The notes below the pieces were generated by a model. It saw only the letters and a program-made list of their open reading frames with translations, searched no databases and was not told the origin of the DNA. A DNA stretch of 5,389 nt. Source: Treponema sp. GTDB taxonomy: Bacteria; Spirochaetota; Spirochaetia; Treponematales; Breznakiellaceae. How positions within the stretch are numbered: the stretch's first letter is position 1; each line of letters starts with the position of its first letter. Below are positions 1 through 5,389 of this stretch, one piece after another. Both the position numbers and the translations under genes were made by a program. The stretch covers positions 1 to 5,389 of the forward strand of contig JAISYA010000050.1 in the NCBI GenBank assembly GCA_031270205.1, in the 5' to 3' direction.

Positions 1-389
1 GTGCAGGGTATGGCCCGCGCTCCGTGATCCGCATGGGTTGTGCCGTATACCGGAACCGCGCGCCGGGCCTGGGCCCACGCCACCGCGTAGGGAGAGTGGG
101 TATGGGTAATGCCCGCAAGGCATGAAAATTCCCGGTATAGCACACAATGGGTCCTGGTGTCCGATGAAGGGTTTAGTTTTCCCTCTATAATCCGGGCGTC
201 CAGATCCACCACCACCATAGATTCCGGGCTTAAATCGTTGTATGCCACACCGGAAGGCTTTATGGCGAATACCCCCTTTGCCGCGTCAAAGGCCGACACG
301 TTGCCCCAGGTATAAATCGCCAGACTTCTCAGGGGAATCTCCCGGTTTGCCTCAAACGCCTCTTCCCGCAGCGTTTTATACCCGTCCAT
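1..389 (-). CDS. araD: L-ribulose-5-phosphate 4-epimerase, N-terminal part (cut by left window edge)
   Basis: Class II aldolase/adducin-family enzyme that interconverts L-ribulose 5-phosphate and D-xylulose 5-phosphate, the last step of L-arabinose entry into the pentose phosphate pathway; cytoplasmic. I translated 129 complete codons from ATG 389..387; the family is about 230 residues, so roughly the last 100 lie outside the window. Against E. coli AraD as I remember it, colinear conserved blocks are TWGNVSA (27-33), IKPSGV (43-48), PSSDT (74-78), THTHS (95-99) and GTTHAD (116-121). D77, H96 and H98 match the metal ligands Asp76, His95 and His97; D121 matches the proposed catalytic Asp120. 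The phosphate-binding PSG and PSS segments are intact. Odd: the usual YFYG after HAD is replaced by HGAR (122-125) with no length change. The start codon lies inside the end of araA and is preceded by GGAG at 5 nt. SgbE/UlaF epimerases are close paralogues, but the adjacent araA decides for AraD. Confidence 0.93.
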   Translation of the reverse strand, partial: MDGYKTLREEAFEANREIPLRSLAIYTWGNVSAFDAAKGVFAIKPSGVAYNDLSPESMVVVDLDARIIEGKLNPSSDTRTHCVLYREFSCLAGITHTHSPYAVAWAQARRAVPVYGTTHADHGARAIPC

Positions 390-1863
390 GCCGGCTCCAC
401 CAGGCTTCGGACCAGCGCAATTCGTCCCGCAGGCGTTCAGTGTTTGTGTCCCTTCCGATGTGGACAAACTCTATGGCGTTCATCTCCGCCCAATCCCTAA
501 AATACCCGGCGTTGAGCGCCGTTGCATACACCGCGTGGTGGGTCCCCCCGGCGAGTATCCAGGACTCCGCGGCGCTTTTCAGATTTGGCCAGGGTTTCCA
601 CAGGGCGCGGGCCACGGGAAGTTTTGGCATGGGATGTTCAATCGGAATAGTTTCAATGTCGTTTGCAATCATCCTGAACCGGTCTCCCAAATCAATAAGC
701 GTGACCAGCGCCGCCGGACCGGGGGCAGCGTCAAACACCAGCCGCGCCGGAGGAGCCTTGCCCCCTATGCCCAGGGGATGCACCTCTATGCGGGGCTTCC
801 CCGCAGCAATGCTGGGGCAGACCTCCAGCATATGCGCGCCCAGGGCCGCTTCCTTTCCCGGCTCAAAGTGATAGGTATAGTCTTCCATAAATGAAACACC
901 GCCGGGAAGGCCCAAGGCCATTACCTTCGCTGCGCGGAGCAGCATTGCCTGCTTCCAATCCCCTTCGCCGCCAAAGCCGTAACCCTGTTCCATAAGCCGC
1001 TGGACCGCAAGGCCGGGAAGCTGGGGCAGGCCGTGCAGGTCCTGGAAGGTCGTGGTGAAGGCCCCGGCAGACTCGGCTTCAAGCATTTGCTTCAGGGCAA
1101 TTTCTATTTTTGCCTGCTCCAACACCGCTTGCAGGTTTGCTGCGGGCGCAGGGCTGTAACGCTCCCCGTATTCCTTTGCCAGGGTTTCCGCTTCGGCGTT
1201 GCTCACCCGGGCGTAACGGGCCGCGAGATCGCCGACGCCCCAGGTGTTTACCTGCCAGCCGAATTTGACCTGGGCTTCCACCTTGTCGCCCTCGGTAACA
1301 GCCACTTCCCGCATATTGTCGCCCAGGCGGAGCACAACGGAATTCATGCCCTCCAACCGGGCGGCGGCGGCGCGCATCCACACAGCTATGCTGCCGCGGA
1401 CCTCCCCGTCCCGCCAAAACCCGGCGACGACCTTGCGGGGAAGGCGCATCCGCGCGTAAATGTGGCCGTGTTCGCGGTCCCCGTGGGCGCTCTGGTTAAG
1501 GTTCATAAAATCCATGTCTATGGAATCCCAGGGAATATCGCGGTTAAATTGGGTGTGCAGGTGCAGAATAGGTTTGCTGTTCAACCTCAGCCCCTGGATC
1601 CACATTTTTGAAGGCGAAAAGGTGTGCATCCAGGTGATAATTCCGGCGCAGCAAGGAGCGGCGTTTGCCTCCTCAAAGAGAGAGCGGATCATGGAAGGCG
1701 ATAGCGCCGTGGGCTTGAGCACAATTTTTCCGGGAAGCAGCGGGTCCTTGTTGAATTCATCCGCCATCAGCCTCGCGTGGTCGGCAACCTGCTTGAGGGT
1801 TTCCTCCCCGTAAAGGTCCTGGCTTCCGACAATAAACCAGTATTCAAATTTTGTAAGATCCAT
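376..1863 (-). CDS. araA: L-arabinose isomerase
   Basis: Converts L-arabinose to L-ribulose in the cytoplasm, the first catabolic step after uptake; a Mn2+-dependent aldose-ketose isomerase. The product is 495 residues, close to the roughly 500 of E. coli AraA, and aligns along its whole length: WFIVGSQ.LYG near the N-terminus (9-19), HTFSPSKMW (80-88), PWDSIDMDFMNLNQ (111-124), GDNMREVAVT (181-190), FTTTFQDLHGL (269-279), PGLAVQRLM.QGYGF (283-297), MEDYTYHFE (326-334). Expected metal and catalytic residues are present: E300 in GGEGDW, E327 in MEDY, H344 in AHMLEV and the HH pair 442-443 in GGTHHAV. ATG 1863 is chosen because AAGGAGG (1869-1875) lies 5 nt upstream, the best SD in the window, which may favour high isomerase yield. 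It begins 28 nt after the kinase stop, and its TAA (376-378) lies 14 nt inside araD. No damage or missing residue seen. Confidence 0.97.
   Translation of the reverse strand: MDLTKFEYWFIVGSQDLYGEETLKQVADHARLMADEFNKDPLLPGKIVLKPTALSPSMIRSLFEEANAAPCCAGIITWMHTFSPSKMWIQGLRLNSKPILHLHTQFNRDIPWDSIDMDFMNLNQSAHGDREHGHIYARMRLPRKVVAGFWRDGEVRGSIAVWMRAAAARLEGMNSVVLRLGDNMREVAVTEGDKVEAQVKFGWQVNTWGVGDLAARYARVSNAEAETLAKEYGERYSPAPAANLQAVLEQAKIEIALKQMLEAESAGAFTTTFQDLHGLPQLPGLAVQRLMEQGYGFGGEGDWKQAMLLRAAKVMALGLPGGVSFMEDYTYHFEPGKEAALGAHMLEVCPSIAAGKPRIEVHPLGIGGKAPPARLVFDAAPGPAALVTLIDLGDRFRMIANDIETIPIEHPMPKLPVARALWKPWPNLKSAAESWILAGGTHHAVYATALNAGYFRDWAEMNAIEFVHIGRDTNTERLRDELRWSEAWWSRHGRV
395..398 (-). promoter_or_regulatory. 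Ribosome binding site of araD, inside araA
   Basis: On the minus strand GGAG sits 5 nt before ATG 389..387 and lies within the last codons of araA. It supports initiation of araD inside araA by ribosomes that are terminating nearby (translational coupling). It is a moderate match, weaker than the AAGGAGG before araA. Confidence 0.6.
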
Positions 1864-1868
1864 AGTGT

Positions 1869-1875
1869 CCTCCTT
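1869..1875 (-). promoter_or_regulatory. Strong ribosome binding site of araA
   Basis: The minus strand reads AAGGAGG followed by a 5-nt spacer and the araA ATG. It is a near-complete anti-SD match and occupies part of the 28-nt gap between the kinase stop and araA, leaving no room for a separate promoter or terminator there. Confidence 0.8.
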
Positions 1876-1891
1876 ATGACATCATCCGTTT

Positions 1892-3475
1892 TTATAGGCT
1901 TTCCACAGCGGCCCGCTCAATGGCAAGGCCCGCGGCATAACGTTCCATGAATTGTTTGAAGCTCCGCACATCTTCCGGATCAGGATCCATGCGCTCCCCG
2001 GAATTTCCGGCAAAAACCTTTTCGGCCAGGTAGCTCTCCAGGGTTTCCCCCGGCTCCTTTTGCAGCATATACGCCGCTAGGAGCGCTATGCCCCAGGCTC
2101 CGCCCTCGCCGGCGCTTTCCATGACCGCCACAGGGGCGCCCAGCGCCGCGGCCATGAAACGCTGCCCGACTCCCTTTGTTTTGAACAGCCCCCCATGCCC
2201 CAAAATCCGGTCAAGCCGGGCCTGTTCTTTTTCGGTGAGTATGTCCATGCCGATCTTAAGGGTCGCCAGGGCGGAAAAAAGCAGGGTCCGCATAAAGTTC
2301 GCCAGGGTAAAGCGGCTGTCCGGCATACGCACCAAAAGGGGCCGCCCCTGTTCCAGCCCGGTGATGGGTTCGCCGGAATAGTAATTGTACGCAAGGAGAT
2401 CGCCGCAGTCCCTTTCCCCTTCCAGCGCCTTAGCGTAGAGAGCTTCGTACAGCTCTGCTTTGCCGATTCCTGATCCTGTCAGCTCCGCAGTTTCTTTGAA
2501 AATTCTGATCCACCCGTCAAGGTCCGAGGCGCAATTGTTGCAGTGAACCATGGCGACAGGTTTCCCCGCCGGCGTAGCAACCATGTCGATTTCCCTGTAC
2601 AGCTTTGACAGATCCTTTTCCAGCACAACCATTGCGAACACCGATGTTCCCGCGGAAACATTGCCGGTGCGTATGGCCACGCTGTTGGTCGCTGCCATGC
2701 CGGTCCCCGCGTCCCCTTCCGGCGGGCAGCAGGGAATGCCCGGGGCAAGGCAGAGCGAAGGATCCAGCAGGGCCGCGCCTTCAGCGACAAGGGCGCCCGC
2801 GTTCTCCCCGGCATTCAGGACCGCAGGAAGAATGTCCGCGAGCTTCCAGCAAAAGCCCCGGTCCGAGACCAGATCATCAAACTGGCGCAGCATCCGCGGG
2901 CTGTAATCATTGACGGCTATGGGAAAAACCCCTGAAGCGTCGCCCACCCCCAGAACTTTTTTCCCGGTCAGCTTCCAGTGGACATATCCGGACAGGGTCG
3001 TCAAAAAGGCGATGTCCCCGACATGGGGCTCCCCGTTCAAAACTGCCTGATACAGATGGGCGATGCTCCACCGCTGGGGAATATTGAACTGAAACAAGCC
3101 GGTCAGCGCCGCCGCCGCCTCTCCGGTTGTGGTGTTGCGCCAGGTGCGGAAAGGCGCAAGCTGCTTGTCGTTTTTGTCAAAGACAAGGTAGCCGTGCATC
3201 ATGGCGGAAATGCCAATGGCGCCCACAGCCGAAAGCCTCGTCCCGTAACGGCGGTGGACATCGGCGGCAAGACTGCGGTAACTGTCCCGAAGCCCCGCCC
3301 ATGCCTCGTCAAGATGATAAGTCCATATTCCGTCCTCCAGGCGGTTTTCCCACTCCTGGGCGCCCGAGGCAAGGGGCGCATGATCTTCGCCTATCAACAC
3401 CGACTTAATGCGGGTAGAGCCAAGCTCTATTCCCAGGAAGGTTTTGCCTTCAACAATTGCCTGCTTTGCATCCAT
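1892..3475 (-). CDS. FGGY-family carbohydrate kinase, probable AraK-type L-ribulokinase
   Basis: Expected role: ATP-dependent phosphorylation of L-ribulose to L-ribulose 5-phosphate in the cytoplasm, filling the step between AraA and AraD. From the chosen start it is 527 residues, normal for FGGY kinases (about 480-560). Visible parts: N-terminal actin-like ATPase motif GIELGST (15-21), GISAMMHGY (88-96), catalytic-base segment PPEGDAGTG (251-259, D255 the likely base), second phosphate motif SAGTSVF (274-280), and the C-terminal nucleotide region GHGGLFKTKGVGQ (426-438) followed by ESAGEGGAWG (453-462). It does not resemble classical AraB and has Glu17 where FGGY kinases usually carry Asp. 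I recall a distinct ribulokinase, AraK, described in Clostridium acetobutylicum, which this may match. ATG 3475 is chosen over in-frame ATG 3496 because GGGAG lies 7 nt before it, while 3496 has no SD. It lies 24 nt after the permease stop. Xylulokinase is the main alternative activity. Confidence 0.88.
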   Translation of the reverse strand: MDAKQAIVEGKTFLGIELGSTRIKSVLIGEDHAPLASGAQEWENRLEDGIWTYHLDEAWAGLRDSYRSLAADVHRRYGTRLSAVGAIGISAMMHGYLVFDKNDKQLAPFRTWRNTTTGEAAAALTGLFQFNIPQRWSIAHLYQAVLNGEPHVGDIAFLTTLSGYVHWKLTGKKVLGVGDASGVFPIAVNDYSPRMLRQFDDLVSDRGFCWKLADILPAVLNAGENAGALVAEGAALLDPSLCLAPGIPCCPPEGDAGTGMAATNSVAIRTGNVSAGTSVFAMVVLEKDLSKLYREIDMVATPAGKPVAMVHCNNCASDLDGWIRIFKETAELTGSGIGKAELYEALYAKALEGERDCGDLLAYNYYSGEPITGLEQGRPLLVRMPDSRFTLANFMRTLLFSALATLKIGMDILTEKEQARLDRILGHGGLFKTKGVGQRFMAAALGAPVAVMESAGEGGAWGIALLAAYMLQKEPGETLESYLAEKVFAGNSGERMDPDPEDVRSFKQFMERYAAGLAIERAAVESL

Positions 3476-3482
3476 AACATTG

Positions 3483-3487
3483 CTCCC
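3483..3487 (-). promoter_or_regulatory. Ribosome binding site that decides the kinase start
   Basis: GGGAG on the minus strand is 7 nt before ATG 3475..3473. The upstream in-frame ATG (3496..3494) is preceded only by an A/T-rich stretch without SD, and this GGGAG would lie within its reading frame. This favours the shorter, 527-residue kinase over the 534-residue version. Confidence 0.65.
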
Positions 3488-3499
3488 GGAAAACATCTT

Positions 3500-4687
3500 T
3501 TACAATTTAGCAGAACTGCGCGCCTTTGACGCAAGGTCAAAGGCAACCGCGGCAAGGAGCACAAAGCCCTTAATCGCCTGCTGCCAGTCGATGCTGACCC
3601 CCATCAGCGACATACCGTTGTTCAACACGCCGATAAAAAGACCGCCGACCACCGCGCCGATAATCGTGCCGATGCCTCCCGACACCGCGGAGCCGCCCAC
3701 ATAACAGGCGGCTATGGCGTCCATCTCGAAATTCTGCCCGGCCTTGGGATTGGCCGCGTTCAGACGCGCAACGTAGACTATGGCAGCCACCGCGGCAAGA
3801 ACAGCCATATTCGTATAAATCCAGAACATCACCCAATTTGTTTTGATGCCCGAAAGTTTTGCCGCCTTGATATTGCCCCCCAGGGCGTATATGTGCCGCC
3901 CCTGCACGGTTTTGGAGGCCATAAACTGATAGCCCGCAATAAGGATGCCCAGAACGATAAGCACATTCGGAAAACCCCGGTACAGAGCAAACACAAGGGT
4001 AAACGCCATCAGCGCCACTGAAATGCCCGCCACCTTGATAATCCAGATTCCTGCGGGAAGCAGATCAAAACCGTACTCCTTCTGTTTGCTGCGGGAACGG
4101 GCCTCCGCTATGATGATAACGGCAATGACCGCAAGGCCGATGACAATTGAAAATAGGTGGAGCGTCGAGCCGCCGACAGCAAGGCCGCCCAGGGGATCGG
4201 GAATATAGCCCGAGGCGATAAGCTGAAACTCCCGGGGGAAGGGCGCCTTGGTTTGCCCCTGCAAAATAACCTGCCCTACCCCGCGGAACATCAACATTCC
4301 TGCCAGGGTGGCGATAAAGGGGGGCACATGCACAAAGGCGATCCAGAAACCCTGCCACATACCGATAAGGGCGCCCATTGCCAGCGCTATCAGCATTGCC
4401 CAATAGGGGTTTACGTGAAGATCCACCACCAGCACGCCCAGCGCCGCGCCCACAAGGCAGACAACGGAGCCAACCGAAAGATCGACGTTTCCGGTAAGCG
4501 TGCAGAGCAACATCCCTACGGCAAGAATCAGAACGTAGCTGTTTTGCAGCGCCAGGTTGGTCAGGTTTATCGGCTTGAAGAAGGTGCCTCCGGTAAGGAA
4601 GCCGAAAAAAACCATAGCCGCCGCCAGCGCAAGGACCATGCCGTATCGGCGCATATTTTTTCGCAAAAGCACAAACAGACTATTCAT
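3500..4687 (-). CDS. mmsB: Multiple-monosaccharide (pentose) ABC transporter permease, MmsB/GguB/XylH type
   Basis: Inner-membrane subunit, presumably a homodimer, forming the sugar channel of a CUT2-type ABC importer. The product is 395 residues with about ten hydrophobic segments, roughly 17-32, 48-66, 70-90, 96-116, 121-142, 176-195, 214-236, 238-256, 286-307, 325-356 and 368-385. Family blocks are NLALQNSYVLILAVGM (44-59), TGNVDLSVGSVV (65-76), IGMWQGFW (108-115), PPFIATLAGMLMFRG (122-136), and the ATPase-coupling region DAIAACYVGGSAVSGGIGT (323-341) followed by GVLNNGMSLMGV (353-364). Length and wording fit MmsB/GguB and XylH (about 390-400) rather than the shorter AraH or RbsC (about 320-330). 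The symbol here means the transporter, not methylmalonate-semialdehyde metabolism. ATG 4687 has GGGAG 5 nt upstream and starts 21 nt after the ATPase stop. Substrate is inferred as L-arabinose from the ara genes downstream; the family also carries xylose, glucose and galactose. Confidence 0.92.
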   Translation of the reverse strand: MNSLFVLLRKNMRRYGMVLALAAAMVFFGFLTGGTFFKPINLTNLALQNSYVLILAVGMLLCTLTGNVDLSVGSVVCLVGAALGVLVVDLHVNPYWAMLIALAMGALIGMWQGFWIAFVHVPPFIATLAGMLMFRGVGQVILQGQTKAPFPREFQLIASGYIPDPLGGLAVGGSTLHLFSIVIGLAVIAVIIIAEARSRSKQKEYGFDLLPAGIWIIKVAGISVALMAFTLVFALYRGFPNVLIVLGILIAGYQFMASKTVQGRHIYALGGNIKAAKLSGIKTNWVMFWIYTNMAVLAAVAAIVYVARLNAANPKAGQNFEMDAIAACYVGGSAVSGGIGTIIGAVVGGLFIGVLNNGMSLMGVSIDWQQAIKGFVLLAAVAFDLASKARSSAKL

Positions 4688-4708
4688 ATATTCTCCCTTT
4701 CTTCCCTG

Positions 4709-5389
4709 TTAATTTGACAGTATATGCCGCATAATTTCTTCCTGGGTCGTTGTCCTGCCCGGAAGCTCCGCGCTTATCCTGCCTTCGCTCATCACATAGA
4801 TGCGGTCGCTCATGCCGATAAGCTCGAGCATCTCGCTGGAAATTAAAATACAGGCCATGCCCTGGGCGGCCAATTCATTGATAATCAGATATATTTCATG
4901 CTTGGCGCCCACATCAATGCCGCGGGTCGGCTCGTCAAGAATAAGTATCTTAGGGTCGGAAAAAAGCCATTTTGCCAAAACCACTTTCTGCTGGTTTCCG
5001 CCGGAAAGATTGCCGGCAAGCTGCAGAATACTGGAAGTTTTGATGTTGAGCTTTTTCCGGTACCCTTCCGCGGCGAGTATTTCCTCGTGTTCTTTGATCA
5101 CATTGCCCCTGGCGATTTTTTTTAGTTTCGCCATGGTGGTGTTTTCTTTGACGGTTTCAATCAACACCAGCCCGAATTCCTTGCGGTCTTCGGTGACATA
5201 GGCAATGCCGTTTTCAATTGCCCTGGGGATCGTGTTGAGATTCAGTTCCTTTCCATTTATAAGGGTTTTTCCGCTGATCCGGTCGCCGTAATATTTGCCC
5301 AAAATGCTGGTGGCAAGCTCCGTGCGGCCCGCGCCCACCAGACCGGCCAGGCCCGCCACCTCGCCGGCGCGCACGGTGATAGTGATGTT
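4709..5389 (-). CDS. mmsA: Sugar ABC transporter ATP-binding protein, C-terminal domain (cut by right window edge), MmsA/GguA type
   Basis: Energises the neighbouring permease on the cytoplasmic face of the membrane. Only the last 226 codons are present; the family has two fused nucleotide-binding domains in about 500-515 residues, so this is the second domain and the start lies beyond the window. The frame is open to the edge; GTG at 5374..5372 is an internal valine, not a start. In fragment numbering: degenerate Walker A GLVGAGRT (16-23, Arg in place of Lys), AYVTEDRKEFGLVL (63-76), signature LSGGNQQK (128-135), Walker B ILILDEPTRGIDVGAK (148-163), and a switch segment ISSEM where other ABC proteins have His. 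The weak Walker A and switch are normal for the second domain of AraG/MglA/XylG/RbsA-type proteins, so they are not damage. YVTEDRK and the KVVLAKWLF stretch favour the MmsA/GguA subgroup. The stop is 21 nt before the permease ATG. A ChvE-like binding-protein gene is expected upstream, outside the window. Confidence 0.93.
   Translation of the reverse strand, partial: NITITVRAGEVAGLAGLVGAGRTELATSILGKYYGDRISGKTLINGKELNLNTIPRAIENGIAYVTEDRKEFGLVLIETVKENTTMAKLKKIARGNVIKEHEEILAAEGYRKKLNIKTSSILQLAGNLSGGNQQKVVLAKWLFSDPKILILDEPTRGIDVGAKHEIYLIINELAAQGMACILISSEMLELIGMSDRIYVMSEGRISAELPGRTTTQEEIMRHILSN

Noticed and set aside
242..894. Two plus-strand open frames (242-871 and 388-894) opposite araA and araD
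   Set aside because: They lie opposite well-conserved araA and araD, overlap each other in different frames, are rich in Arg, Pro and Ser as expected of shadow frames, and show no recognisable domain. They are mirrors of G+C-rich coding sequence.
1033..1611. Plus-strand open frame of 192 codons opposite the middle of araA
   Set aside because: Entirely antisense to the conserved core of araA; no domain, no convincing SD, composition like a shadow frame.
1864..1891. Possible terminator, promoter or operator in the kinase-araA gap
   Set aside because: Only 28 nt, much of it the araA SD; no stem-loop with a T-run and no credible -10/-35 pair.
2978..3529. Plus-strand open frame of 183 codons opposite the start of the kinase and end of the permease
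   Set aside because: Crosses two minus-strand genes that are conserved over their full length; no family resemblance. Treated as a shadow frame.
4602..4612. Run of seven A on the plus strand within the permease N-terminus
   Set aside because: It encodes Val-Phe-Phe in the first membrane helix, the frame is intact on both sides, and nothing suggests a functional slippery site.
4157..4717. Plus-strand open frame of 186 codons opposite the permease
   Set aside because: His, Gln and Lys rich translation is the antisense image of a hydrophobic permease, not a real protein.
5322..5344. Missing Walker A lysine in the ATPase domain as a sign of inactivation
   Set aside because: Arg in place of Lys (GAGRT) is the usual state of the second nucleotide-binding domain in AraG/MglA/XylG/RbsA-type proteins.
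4709..5374. Apparent complete small ATPase starting with GTG at 5374
   Set aside because: The same frame stays open to the window edge, and the GTG sits just before the Walker A region inside the second ABC domain. It is an internal valine of a longer two-domain protein, not a half-size gene.

Overview
The window is the inside of one bacterial L-arabinose uptake and catabolism operon, read entirely on the minus strand (right to left). In transcription order it holds: the C-terminal half of a sugar ABC transporter ATPase (cut by the right edge), its membrane permease, an FGGY-family sugar kinase, L-arabinose isomerase (araA), and the N-terminal part of L-ribulose-5-phosphate 4-epimerase (araD, cut by the left edge). 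The gaps between genes are only about 21, 24 and 28 nt, and araA and araD overlap by 14 nt. Every intact gene start has a plausible Shine-Dalgarno sequence, and I see no terminator or internal promoter, so a single transcript starting beyond the right edge is the simplest reading. The promoter, operator, any regulator and the periplasmic sugar-binding protein gene must lie outside the window.

How the genes work together: the ATPase and permease belong to the multiple-monosaccharide (MmsAB/GguAB, XylGH-like) branch and would import a pentose delivered by a ChvE-like binding protein. AraA converts L-arabinose to L-ribulose. The FGGY kinase stands where ribulokinase is needed and should make L-ribulose 5-phosphate. 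AraD epimerises that to D-xylulose 5-phosphate, which enters the pentose phosphate pathway. The kinase is not a classical AraB by sequence. It looks like the alternative ribulokinase type described in some Firmicutes as AraK, so its activity is inferred from position and family.

The organism cannot be fixed from this segment. Reading is bacterial, with standard code, ATG starts at the intact genes, good SD sequences and moderately high G+C. The combination of an AraK-like kinase with an MmsAB-type transporter fits anaerobic carbohydrate fermenters such as spirochaetes (Treponema-like gut bacteria) or Firmicutes; this is a low-confidence guess.

No stretch over 300 bases lacks a gene. There is no RNA gene, mobile element, CRISPR array or repeat that I can support, and I did not find a previously undescribed system. 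The points worth a second look are the non-classical kinase, an unusual substitution block next to the predicted catalytic Asp of AraD, the pairing of an MmsAB transporter with ara catabolism, and the translational overlap of araA and araD.
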